DNA from: Candidatus Egerieousia excrementavium
GTDB taxonomy: Bacteria > Bacteroidota > Bacteroidia > Bacteroidales > UBA932
Assembly: GCA_017694275.1 (NCBI GenBank)
Contig: JADINB010000066.1
Span: 1 to 32,290, forward strand
DNA: 32,290 bases
Direction: 5' to 3'
This document shows, piece by piece, positions 1 to 8,534 of this stretch. The translations under genes and the position numbers were made by a program. The notes under the pieces are model-generated. The model was not told the DNA's origin, ran no database searches, and was given only the letters and a program-made list of their open reading frames with translations. Position 1 is the stretch's first letter; every line of letters begins with the position of its first letter.

Positions 1-4
1 CAAA

Positions 5-838
5 TCAATCACCTGGCCGGACTCCCTTCTTACACATAGACCTGTATTGCGAGGGCGATATCCCTTCAGATTTTTTGAACAGCCTGGCAAAATAGGACTG
101 ATCGTACACCCCGATGCTCTCAGCAACGGCCCCGAGCGGCATGTCTGTATTGCGCAACAGCATCCTGGCCTCCTTCATAAGCGCCTCACCTATCCAGTGC
201 GAAGGAGATTTGGAAGTGAGCCTTTTCACCATTTTGTTCAGATGGTTGGGAGAGACATTCAGCATCCTGGCATAATCGGCAACATTACGCTTTATCTGCC
301 TTTCTCCGAAAAGCAGGTCAAGGAACTTGTGAGCGACACTGTTCAGGTTTTCGGAAAAATTCTCTTCCGCGCTTTTTCTGTAGACTATATCGGCCTCAAG
401 CAGAATGGCCATAAGGTATACCTTTATAATCTCTTCGCTGCCGGAAGAAGATGCGTGCTCTTCAAGAATCCTCTCAAAAAGCCTGGCAATGCCCTCCGCC
501 CTTGCCTCGCAAAACTCCATTACCGGATAACCCCACACCTTGAGGAAATCGAACCTTTTGAAGATATTCATTTCCAGAGTCTGTTCTCCAAAATAGCCGG
601 GAGAAAAACTGCCCATATAGCCTTCGCTCCTGTCGAAATATTTTATTGAAAAATATTGTCCGACAGGTATTATAACCAGTTCACCCGGCTTTATGAGATA
701 TCCCTTTTCTCCTATTTCGGCCAGAACGGTTCCGCCGAGCAGGAAAAAGAAAGAACAGGCCTGCAGCCGGGTAGGATGCTGCGGAATGTCGGCAGCATGG
801 TAACGCTTGTCTAACTTTCTGATTGTAAACGGGAGCAT
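5..838 (-). CDS. AraC family transcriptional regulator (C-terminal HTH, N-terminal cupin-like sensor)
   Basis: 277 aa ORF; C-terminus 'RNVADYARMLNVSPNHLNKMVKRLTSKSPSHWIGEALMKEARMLLRNTDMPLGAVAESIGVYDQSYFARLFKKSEGISPSQYR' is a typical AraC HTH pair. Confidence 0.93.
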   Translation of the reverse strand: MLPFTIRKLDKRYHAADIPQHPTRLQACSFFFLLGGTVLAEIGEKGYLIKPGELVIIPVGQYFSIKYFDRSEGYMGSFSPGYFGEQTLEMNIFKRFDFLKVWGYPVMEFCEARAEGIARLFERILEEHASSSGSEEIIKVYLMAILLEADIVYRKSAEENFSENLNSVAHKFLDLLFGERQIKRNVADYARMLNVSPNHLNKMVKRLTSKSPSHWIGEALMKEARMLLRNTDMPLGAVAESIGVYDQSYFARLFKKSEGISPSQYRSMCKKGVRPGD

Positions 839-858
839 CGGAAGAACAGTCTATAATG

Positions 859-2580
859 CTAAAACAGGCCTGAAATCACTCCGTTTTCATCTATGTCTAT
901 CCTCTCTGCGGCCGGTTCTTCCGGAAGGCCCGGCATTCGCATTATCTCTCCCGTAATGGGGATTATGAATCCGGCACCGGAAGCCACCTCTATTTCACGC
1001 ACTGTAACCACAAAGTCCTTGGGCCGGCCCAGCAATTCCGGATTGTCGGAAAGCGACTTCTGCGTCTTGGCCATACAGATAGCCAGATGCTCGAGGCCCA
1101 GATCTGCAATTTTCTTCAAATCGGCTCTGGCTTTAGCCGTATAATCTACAGCCTGCGCCCCGTATATCTTCTTGGCTATTATCTCAATTTTCTCTCTTAC
1201 TGGCAGATTCAGGTCATAAAGAGGTTTGTATGTATGGTCTGCAGGATTCATGGCAATCTGCTCCATAAGAAGTTCCGCCAGTTCAATGGCTCCGGCCCCT
1301 CCCTTGCTCCACACATCCACTATAGAGGCCCTGACTCCCATAGAAGCGCAGTACTCCTTGATAAGTTCAAGTTCCTGTGGCGCGTCCGTGACAAACCTGT
1401 TGATGGCCACGACCGGCACGAGATTGAACTGCCTTATGTTCTCTATATGCTTCTGGAGATTTTCCATTCCTCTTTTCAGAGACTCTATCCGGCCTGAAAG
1501 CTCTTCTGGCGAGCAGTGTCCGTCTGCACAGGCATCGGTCTCCTCCCTGAGAGCTCCAAGCGACATTCCGCCATGATATTTCATGGCTCTTACCGTTGCC
1601 ACAAGCACTACGGCCTGAGGATTGAGCGACGCGGCGCGGCATTTGATGTCGAGGAACTTTTCCGCGCCCAAGTCAAACCCGAATCCTGCCTCGGTAATGG
1701 CATATTCAGATGTTGCCATTGCCGTCTTCGTTGCTATTACAGTATTTGTCCCCTGGGCTATATTTGCAAACGGGCCTCCATGCACAAAGGCTGCCGTTCC
1801 TTCCAGAGTCTGGACCAGATTGGGTTTTATTGCATCTTTCAGTAGCGCTGCCATTGCTCCGTTGGCATTCAGGTCACGGGCATAGACCGGTTTTCTGTCG
1901 AACGTATATCCGACAAATATATTTCCAAGCCTCTCCTTGAGATCTTTTATATCTGATGCAAGGCACAGTATGGCCATCACCTCTGAGGCTGCAGTAATAT
2001 CGAACCCTGTCTCCCGCGGCACGCCCGAAGAGGTGCCGCCAAGCCCTGCCACAATTTTCCTGAGCGACCTGTCATTCATGTCCATCACCCTTTTCCATGA
2101 AATTGTACGGGGATCCAGATGAAGCGAACGTCTCTTGCTCTGGATGTTGTTGTCAATCATGGCTGCAAGCAGATTGTGCGCCTTTTCCACAGCAGCAAAA
2201 TCTCCAGTAAAATGAAGGTTAATATCTTCCATGGGGACAACTTGGGAATACCCGCCTCCGGTAGCGCCTCCCTTGATTCCAAACACAGGGCCCAACGACG
2301 GTTCCCTGAGTGCCAAAACAGCATTTTTGCCCAGACGGTTGAAAGCCTGTGCAAGGCCGATTGAGACTGTTGTCTTCCCTTCTCCCGCCGGAGTGGGAGA
2401 GATTGCCGAAACCAGAATCAGTTTTGACCTTGAAATATCCCTGTCTTTATAGGAGAGCGGGACTTTTGCCTTATATTTCCCGTACAGTTCCAGGTCTTCC
2501 TCGGGAATACCTATCTTTTTAGCAACCTCCACTATTGGAAGAAGCCTGCTTTCCTGTGCTATCTGAATGTCGCTCTTCAT
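859..2580 (-). CDS. fhs: Formate--tetrahydrofolate ligase
   Basis: 573 aa; 'SAISPTPAGEGKTTVSIGLAQAF' P-loop-like motif and 'REPSLGPVFGIKGGATGGGYSQVVPMEDINLHFTGD' are signatures of the family. Confidence 0.97.
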   Translation of the reverse strand: MKSDIQIAQESRLLPIVEVAKKIGIPEEDLELYGKYKAKVPLSYKDRDISRSKLILVSAISPTPAGEGKTTVSIGLAQAFNRLGKNAVLALREPSLGPVFGIKGGATGGGYSQVVPMEDINLHFTGDFAAVEKAHNLLAAMIDNNIQSKRRSLHLDPRTISWKRVMDMNDRSLRKIVAGLGGTSSGVPRETGFDITAASEVMAILCLASDIKDLKERLGNIFVGYTFDRKPVYARDLNANGAMAALLKDAIKPNLVQTLEGTAAFVHGGPFANIAQGTNTVIATKTAMATSEYAITEAGFGFDLGAEKFLDIKCRAASLNPQAVVLVATVRAMKYHGGMSLGALREETDACADGHCSPEELSGRIESLKRGMENLQKHIENIRQFNLVPVVAINRFVTDAPQELELIKEYCASMGVRASIVDVWSKGGAGAIELAELLMEQIAMNPADHTYKPLYDLNLPVREKIEIIAKKIYGAQAVDYTAKARADLKKIADLGLEHLAICMAKTQKSLSDNPELLGRPKDFVVTVREIEVASGAGFIIPITGEIMRMPGLPEEPAAERIDIDENGVISGLF

Positions 2581-2601
2581 AATAATATCCGGTTTTTATG
2601 A

Positions 2602-2633
2602 CAAAGATAGCAGCCGGGCACGATAAAGCCAAA
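2602..2633 (-). promoter_or_regulatory. Bacteroidetes-type promoter upstream of fhs (TTTG-N20-TATCTTTG)
   Basis: Minus strand reads TTTG (2633-2630), 20 nt spacer, TATCTTTG (2609-2602), 21 bp before the fhs ATG; matches the Bacteroides consensus TTTG/TAnnTTTG. Confidence 0.75.
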
Positions 2634-2658
2634 TCGCACCGCCGCATCTGTCATAAAA

Positions 2659-4689
2659 TCATTCAAGGATATATTTTCCGGCAACCATATCTTCGTAGGT
2701 AGGGTTATAGGCACAATTCGTCACGCTCCATCTCTCTCCGGATATGGAATCCAATATATTCTTCAGCCCGGAAAAATCGGTAAGATTCCCGCAATACTCG
2801 ATTGTTACCGAACCGGCAACTTTAAGTGAACTGAGAAAATCCAGATCCGTAATTGAAACCCGGCTCTGATTGTACGACGATACTCCGCTTATTAGCAGCG
2901 ATTCGGTAACCTCTTCCAATCTGGGAACATTTATACTCTCTACATCCAACGGCGTTTTTATCTCGAATATCCCTATCTTCTCCAGAGATGGCATTTCAAG
3001 ATTCTTCAAAGTAGAAGAAAAAGAGAGTGAAAGTTTTCCCAATGTCTTTATGTCCGGCATTGAAATTCTGCTTGCATAGGCAGCACTTATCTTAAGTTCG
3101 CCCTTTATTGCCGTTGCATAACCTTCCAGCGTCAGTTCCGTGTTCCTGAAATTGCTCAATGTAAAATTTTCCACCTCTTCCAGTCCCTCCATGGGAATAG
3201 CCTCTGCCACCTGGCTGGCCGCATTAATCACTATCTCTCCTACTTTTGCGGGGACCTTGCATTTTTTTATTGCAGGTGAACCTGTTATCGACAGTTCAGA
3301 CAGATTTTCGACAGTTGAAATATCCAATATCTCCGGCCCTTCCATATAATAGAGGTAAAATGTCCCGTTGCATGTTTTAAGAAGAGGCAAATCCAACTCC
3401 TTGAGCGATTGCATGTAACGCAAATCAAATGTTCCATCCACAGAGAACAGGGATGTCAGAGAAAGCGATGCGATATTCAGATACGAGAGCGCAAAAGCTC
3501 CGTTTACCTGCTCGAGCGAAGAGAAATCGAGAGTTTCGATTATGGGAGCGTTGTTTCTTCCGTCTATATCTATGGCCCCGGCCTCTTTCAGCCCCGGCAT
3601 TTGCAGACTCTTCAACCCGCTCATGTCATAAGGGACTGCAATAGTCCCTCCGACGCGCTCCAGAGCAGGAAAAGAGATAATCTCTACCAAAGGCAGCAAT
3701 TTAAAATTGAGTTTTCCCGATATGGTTTTCAGCACCGGCAAGGAGAGGGAGGAGAGATTGGACAAAGTTTGCAGAGTAAGGTTACCTCCTACATTCTCCA
3801 GTGCCGGCAGTGAAAACTCCGTAATTTCGCCATTTGCACCAGAAGCAGTCGTCCCAGACGAAACTGTAAGATTTCCATATACTGTTTTCAGAAGGGGCAG
3901 GGAAATTTCATTGACACTCTTGCCGTTTACATATAAAGACATGACTTCCGAAAGGGCATTCAGACAAATCCGGCCGACCTTTTCCGAATTTACCGTTATC
4001 TGGCCGGCAACCGTTTCAAGGGCAGGCAGTTCAATGGAAAGGAGGCTCTCTTTTCCGTTGTCGAAAGCATTCTCCTCATCGCCTATATAAAGATTTCCCG
4101 CATACCTGACATTATGCAGCCCGTCGAGGTTCATTCCTCCGAAAGAATTGTTGATTACTATATTTCCCCTGACCTCCGTAAGAGAAGCCAGAGAAGAGAG
4201 GTTCTTTACGGTATCGTATTCCGTTGCCGGAACCGTTTTTTCGCCTATTATAAGATTGCCTTCAAGGATCTTTACCTTCTCTGCGGCAAAGGCCTCCAGT
4301 TCCGCCTGCGTGGCCAGTATCACATTTCCGCCGGAAACCTTTTCGTCACGCACCACGGAATAGTTATAGTTCCTTGCCTGTCCGCTATACGAGGTAACGG
4401 TAAAAAGGCATGCCTGATTCCATTCCTCAACGGTTGCAGGGTCCGGCGATATCGTAGCCAGTTCGCATATCTCATATCTGGCAGTTGCACCCTGCAAATC
4501 CGCCTCCTGAGGAACTGTCAGGGTAATAAGATTGTTTATGATTTCTGCATGGTACACAACTCCGTCTTTTTCCAGAGAGAACGAATTCAAATAGTTGTCG
4601 CTGCCGATAAAATCATTGTTTTCTTTGTCGCAAGCTGTAAAAAGAGAGGCAGCGAGCGACAAAAACATTATTATTGATATCTTTTTCAT
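2659..4689 (-). CDS. Surface lipoprotein with N-terminal Ig-like (DUF5018-type) domain and leucine-rich/receptor-L-like repeat solenoid
   Basis: 676 aa; signal peptide ending 'SLFTAC' with acidic 'CDKENNDF'; many repeats of about 20-25 aa such as 'SLPVLKTISGKLNF', 'SFPALERVGGTIAV'; paralogous to the adjacent ORF. Confidence 0.8.
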   Translation of the reverse strand: MKKISIIMFLSLAASLFTACDKENNDFIGSDNYLNSFSLEKDGVVYHAEIINNLITLTVPQEADLQGATARYEICELATISPDPATVEEWNQACLFTVTSYSGQARNYNYSVVRDEKVSGGNVILATQAELEAFAAEKVKILEGNLIIGEKTVPATEYDTVKNLSSLASLTEVRGNIVINNSFGGMNLDGLHNVRYAGNLYIGDEENAFDNGKESLLSIELPALETVAGQITVNSEKVGRICLNALSEVMSLYVNGKSVNEISLPLLKTVYGNLTVSSGTTASGANGEITEFSLPALENVGGNLTLQTLSNLSSLSLPVLKTISGKLNFKLLPLVEIISFPALERVGGTIAVPYDMSGLKSLQMPGLKEAGAIDIDGRNNAPIIETLDFSSLEQVNGAFALSYLNIASLSLTSLFSVDGTFDLRYMQSLKELDLPLLKTCNGTFYLYYMEGPEILDISTVENLSELSITGSPAIKKCKVPAKVGEIVINAASQVAEAIPMEGLEEVENFTLSNFRNTELTLEGYATAIKGELKISAAYASRISMPDIKTLGKLSLSFSSTLKNLEMPSLEKIGIFEIKTPLDVESINVPRLEEVTESLLISGVSSYNQSRVSITDLDFLSSLKVAGSVTIEYCGNLTDFSGLKNILDSISGERWSVTNCAYNPTYEDMVAGKYILE

Positions 4690-4699
4690 CTTGTCTGTT

Positions 4700-6760
4700 C
4701 TATTGCATGGTATATTTTCCGTTTTTCATATCTGCAAGGGTGGGATTGTATCTGTTTCCGCTTACCGCCCATGCGCTTTCATCCGAAAGGTTGTCTGCCA
4801 AAGAGGAGAGTCCGGTAAAGTCCGTAAGGTTTCCGCAATAGCGGACTTCGACCCTGTCTGCCTTTTTTAGGGAGGCGAACCAGTCCAATTTTGTAACCGC
4901 ACTTCGCGAAGCCGTCGATGAGGAGCTCCCCCCGTAAAATTTGAACAGTGTGCCGGCAGACTCCAAAAGCGGCACATTGATATTTTCAATCTTTTGCAGA
5001 TTGCTCATCGAAAACGAACCGGCACATCTGAGCACAGGCGCCTCGAATGTTGTCAATGCAGTAAGGTTGCTTAACGTAAGAGTGCCTATGGTATCTGCAT
5101 CGGGCAGGCGCAAGGCCGCAAGTTTTGTTCCGCTTGTATGTGAAAACGCTCCTATCGATTTTATATGGGGAATCTCTATTTCGGTAAAGTTGGCCGCTGT
5201 AATCCTGAGAGTTCCCCTTACGGTATCGAGCCCCGTCATTTCTGTCAGGAACATATCCTCCGCATTTGCAGATGCATTGGTAATGGAAAGATTGCCTGTC
5301 ACGATCTTCGGAGAGTTCATCCTCACCAGCCCAGTGCAGCCGCTTAACGCAATGGCCCCTGTCTGCGCCACCTTTGAAAAATCCAGTTCCCTTACATTGG
5401 CAATGGATGTAATCGAAAGTTCTCCGCACTCTTCCAAAGAGCCAAAAGAGAGGGTTTCCAAAAAATAAAAGGTAGAAAGCTCGAGTTTTCCTGCAATTTT
5501 CCTCAATTTTGGAAACGAGAGATTCTCCATTGAGCCGTATTTAATGGAAAAATTGCCATTGACTTCTTCAATGGAACCAAGCACAATATCTGTCAGATTT
5601 ATGTATGAGCTCCCCGACGAGGCAACGGAAAGCGACCCTGCGCCTTTAAGCAATGGCGCAGAGAATGAAACCATTGCATCATTGGAAGTTATTTTCATAT
5701 CTCCGCCTGTCATCCGCAGCGATGGAAGTTCCAGCTCTTTAAGACCGTACAGATATGTAAGGGAGAGCGAACCTTTCACCTCTGAAAGCAGAGGGAAATC
5801 CGCACAGGAAAGGCTCCATATATTATTTACCGAGAGGTTTCCGTAAACGGTTTCCAAAGCGGGAAACGAAAGTTCCGCAAGTTTTCGGTTCACATTCGTT
5901 CCGCTACCGGATGAAGCACCTTGCGACTTGCCTTCGACCGTAATATCTCCGAAACACTCCTGCAACAGACCGGCTTCAATCTCCTCCACCGACCTGGAGT
6001 TTACATAAAATGCATTGTTCACTGTTTCAAGAGAGGGAAAAGAGATTTTGGCAATGCTGTCGCTGACTATGACTATATCTGTTGCAGAAGCCAATTTCGG
6101 GAGAGAAAGGCTGAAACCGCCTTCAAGGGCGCATTTTTCATCTTCCCTGCCTGCATGGATGCCGCCGGCCTTCTCGAGATTTGCCAGCCCGTCGATATTG
6201 CTCCCCTTGTAAGTGTCTCTTATGACAAGGTTGGCGCCTATCTCCTTCAAGGAGGCGAGCGCATCCACGTTTTTGATTGTATCATATTGGAAAGAGGGCT
6301 CCTTTTCCGCACCGATTATAACTGAACCGCTGACAGTTGTCGTACCGGATGAGGCAAAGGCGTCTACCTCTTCCTGCGTTGTAAAGAGAAGTGTTCCGCT
6401 CTCTATGTTTTCCGTGTATTTCACGCTATACCTGTAGCTTTCATAACTTCCGCCATACGCCTCGACCCTGAACAGATGGTCGTTGCCCCAGTCGGAAATT
6501 GAAGCGGGGTCCGGATTTATGCTTGCATTTTCACACAACATGTACTCCGCCGCCGCTCCTGAAAGCGAAACGCCGTAAGGCACTGCAAGCAGGATATTGC
6601 CGGCATCTATGGACGCAACGTATCTTGCGCCATCGGCAGTTGTAAGCGCAAAAGAGAGGATATGTGTATCGCTTCCCTCAAAAGGAGATTCTTCCTTGTC
6701 ACACCCTGCAAAGAGAGAGAGAATTGCACAGAGAAGCATAATGTTGAATGTCTGTTTCAT
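4700..6760 (-). CDS. Surface lipoprotein with N-terminal Ig-like domain and leucine-rich/receptor-L-like repeat solenoid (tandem paralogue)
   Basis: 686 aa; lipobox 'LSLFAGCDKEESPFEGSD'; repeats 'SFPALETVYGNLSVNN', 'DFPLLSEVKGSLSLTY'; shares N-terminal '..ISPDPA...W...LF.V..Y.G....Y.YSV' and C-terminal 'YCGNLTDFxGL..YNPTxxDMxxGKY' with the next ORF. Confidence 0.8.
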   Translation of the reverse strand: MKQTFNIMLLCAILSLFAGCDKEESPFEGSDTHILSFALTTADGARYVASIDAGNILLAVPYGVSLSGAAAEYMLCENASINPDPASISDWGNDHLFRVEAYGGSYESYRYSVKYTENIESGTLLFTTQEEVDAFASSGTTTVSGSVIIGAEKEPSFQYDTIKNVDALASLKEIGANLVIRDTYKGSNIDGLANLEKAGGIHAGREDEKCALEGGFSLSLPKLASATDIVIVSDSIAKISFPSLETVNNAFYVNSRSVEEIEAGLLQECFGDITVEGKSQGASSGSGTNVNRKLAELSFPALETVYGNLSVNNIWSLSCADFPLLSEVKGSLSLTYLYGLKELELPSLRMTGGDMKITSNDAMVSFSAPLLKGAGSLSVASSGSSYINLTDIVLGSIEEVNGNFSIKYGSMENLSFPKLRKIAGKLELSTFYFLETLSFGSLEECGELSITSIANVRELDFSKVAQTGAIALSGCTGLVRMNSPKIVTGNLSITNASANAEDMFLTEMTGLDTVRGTLRITAANFTEIEIPHIKSIGAFSHTSGTKLAALRLPDADTIGTLTLSNLTALTTFEAPVLRCAGSFSMSNLQKIENINVPLLESAGTLFKFYGGSSSSTASRSAVTKLDWFASLKKADRVEVRYCGNLTDFTGLSSLADNLSDESAWAVSGNRYNPTLADMKNGKYTMQ

Positions 6761-6783
6761 AAAATCATGTTTTAGTAAATCTT

Positions 6784-8517
6784 TCAGTTCTTCAGCAGAT
6801 TGAAATCATTGAAATCCAAAACCTCGGTAGAGATTTCTCCCAACCAGCCCGATTTGGCGTTTACCGCACACTGGACCTTTACAAAGTCTATATATTTCAG
6901 ATTTGCCGGTTGCCCGTCAAAAGTTACCGCATCGCTTATCCTGAAATGGTTGCCATTGGCGGCAGCAGCATAATTGTCATCGTCGGTCAGCCTGTCGGAT
7001 CCGAAATTGTCTGCGTATCCCCATTCGAAATCTCCGTTAAACCAGTATCCTGGGCGAACCTCCTCGTTCTTTGGAGAGATACATGTCCCGCGCAAGGTAT
7101 AGGAATCCTCCTCGACCCATTCAGGATAATAATAATCCTGCCTGTGGAAAGAGCCCAGATAATCTATATAGCCGCTGCCGCCCTGGTTGTCCTCCCATAA
7201 AACGGGCATCTGGGCACCCTTCGGTCTGTAATAGGTAATGCAGTAGTCGCGAATCTCCGTACCGGTTCCGAATTCGCTTCCTTTAAGCTCATACCATGTA
7301 TCGTTGGGAAGGCCGTCTCCGTTCTCATCCTGCATGACCCATACTATGCCGGGTTCCGATGAACCGGAAAAGGAGTTTCCCTTTATCTGGATGTTGTAGT
7401 CCCCGTCATTCTCTATACTGTGGTCGAACCCTACCACTATATAGCCGCCAAAACCGCCAAGGCTTACATAGGAGTTCCCTGACTGCAGCCTGCTTTCTGC
7501 ATACTCTGTCGCTTCATCCATGGTTTGTGCAACATAACCTTCATTTATGAACTGGCCTGGAGCCGGCAAAAATTCATAAACCCTGTTGAACTTGGCATTG
7601 CTCGCCCCGGTTGCCGTTCTCTTGTACTCTCCTTCTGCAGGACAGTTGTTTACCTTCAGTTCTTTGGTAACCTCCGCATACGGATTTTTCATGGTTACGG
7701 AAACGGCTGTAACACTGCCGGATTTTGTTTCAGAGGCCGATGGAGCAGTATAGAGATACTCCGTAGAGGTTCCGCGCTGGACTTCTGTCCCGTCTACCTT
7801 CCATATATATTCGGCTCCAAAATCGTTTTTCACGTCAAATGCCTTGATACGTATCGTACGTCCTGCCGAAACATTGAACGTATCATATTCGAAATTCCAG
7901 CTGAACGGCATTTCCTCCGCAGTACAGACCCTCACCGCAAATTCTGCTTCCGAAGAACCGTCTTCGGAACTTGCCACCAGTTTCAGATTATAAGTACCCG
8001 CCTTTTCGGCCACAAAGGAGAAGCTCCGGGTCGAGGCTGTTTCAACTCCGTCTACATACCAGACAAATGTTGCTCCTTCTCCGTTTTCTATGACAGGTTC
8101 CAGCAGAAGCGTTCCCCCCTCTATGGTAACATATCCGTCTTGCGGCACGGCAAGCGAAATTTGCGGCACGGCAAGCTCCACTACGGAAATCTGAACTTCA
8201 GAATAAGCCGTGCCGCAACCATTGGCTACACATAACTCTATGTAATATACCCCAGTCTCTGCAGAAGAGAATACGAGCGAGGGCTCGGTAGAGATAATGT
8301 TTCCGTCTAATTTCCAAGCGAAGACAGCATCTTCCGCATTCTCATACTCAGGAACAATCGTTATCTGCCTGCCGGCCTTTACGCTGTAGGATGCTTCCTG
8401 GTTGTCTAAAGAAATTACGGGAGGTTTCCCTCCGGCGGGTTCATCCTCGCAACAGGTGAGGAGAATTCCCAAAAACAATGACATTACTATAATGCCGGAT
8501 TTCATGATTCTTTTCAT
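6784..8517 (-). CDS. PKD/Ig-like multidomain surface lipoprotein with a C-terminal domain typical of Bacteroidetes cell-surface proteins
   Basis: Trimmed from the 607 aa ORF to internal Met31 (ATG at 8517), because the signal peptide 'MKRIMKSGIIVMSLFLGILLTCCEDEP' starts there and the longer start overlaps the upstream gene; three PKD-like domains ('VFAWKLDGN', 'TFVWYVDGVE', 'EYIWKVDGTE'). Confidence 0.8.
   Translation of the reverse strand: MKRIMKSGIIVMSLFLGILLTCCEDEPAGGKPPVISLDNQEASYSVKAGRQITIVPEYENAEDAVFAWKLDGNIISTEPSLVFSSAETGVYYIELCVANGCGTAYSEVQISVVELAVPQISLAVPQDGYVTIEGGTLLLEPVIENGEGATFVWYVDGVETASTRSFSFVAEKAGTYNLKLVASSEDGSSEAEFAVRVCTAEEMPFSWNFEYDTFNVSAGRTIRIKAFDVKNDFGAEYIWKVDGTEVQRGTSTEYLYTAPSASETKSGSVTAVSVTMKNPYAEVTKELKVNNCPAEGEYKRTATGASNAKFNRVYEFLPAPGQFINEGYVAQTMDEATEYAESRLQSGNSYVSLGGFGGYIVVGFDHSIENDGDYNIQIKGNSFSGSSEPGIVWVMQDENGDGLPNDTWYELKGSEFGTGTEIRDYCITYYRPKGAQMPVLWEDNQGGSGYIDYLGSFHRQDYYYPEWVEEDSYTLRGTCISPKNEEVRPGYWFNGDFEWGYADNFGSDRLTDDDNYAAAANGNHFRISDAVTFDGQPANLKYIDFVKVQCAVNAKSGWLGEISTEVLDFNDFNLLKN
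8140..8218. repeat. Two direct copies and one inverted copy of ttgcggcacggc inside the PKD gene
   Basis: ttgcggcacggc(aagc) at 8140 and 8161 (21 bp period, encoding LAVPQ twice); the exact reverse complement gccgtgccgcaa is at 8207-8218. Confidence 0.9.
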
Positions 8518-8534
8518 TTCTATTGTGTTTATGG

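Noticed and set aside
47-649. 200 aa plus-strand ORF antisense to the AraC regulator
   Set aside because: Opposite strand encodes a clear AraC HTH protein.
2659-6760. LRR-type repeats as a tandem DNA repeat or CRISPR-like array
   Set aside because: Repeats are visible only at protein level and are highly degenerate; no repeated DNA unit with spacers. No CRISPR array or transposase was seen anywhere in the window.
7525-8235. 236 aa plus-strand ORF antisense to the PKD lipoprotein gene
   Set aside because: Cys/Arg/Phe-rich shadow translation with no domain; the opposite frame has a signal peptide and clear PKD domains.
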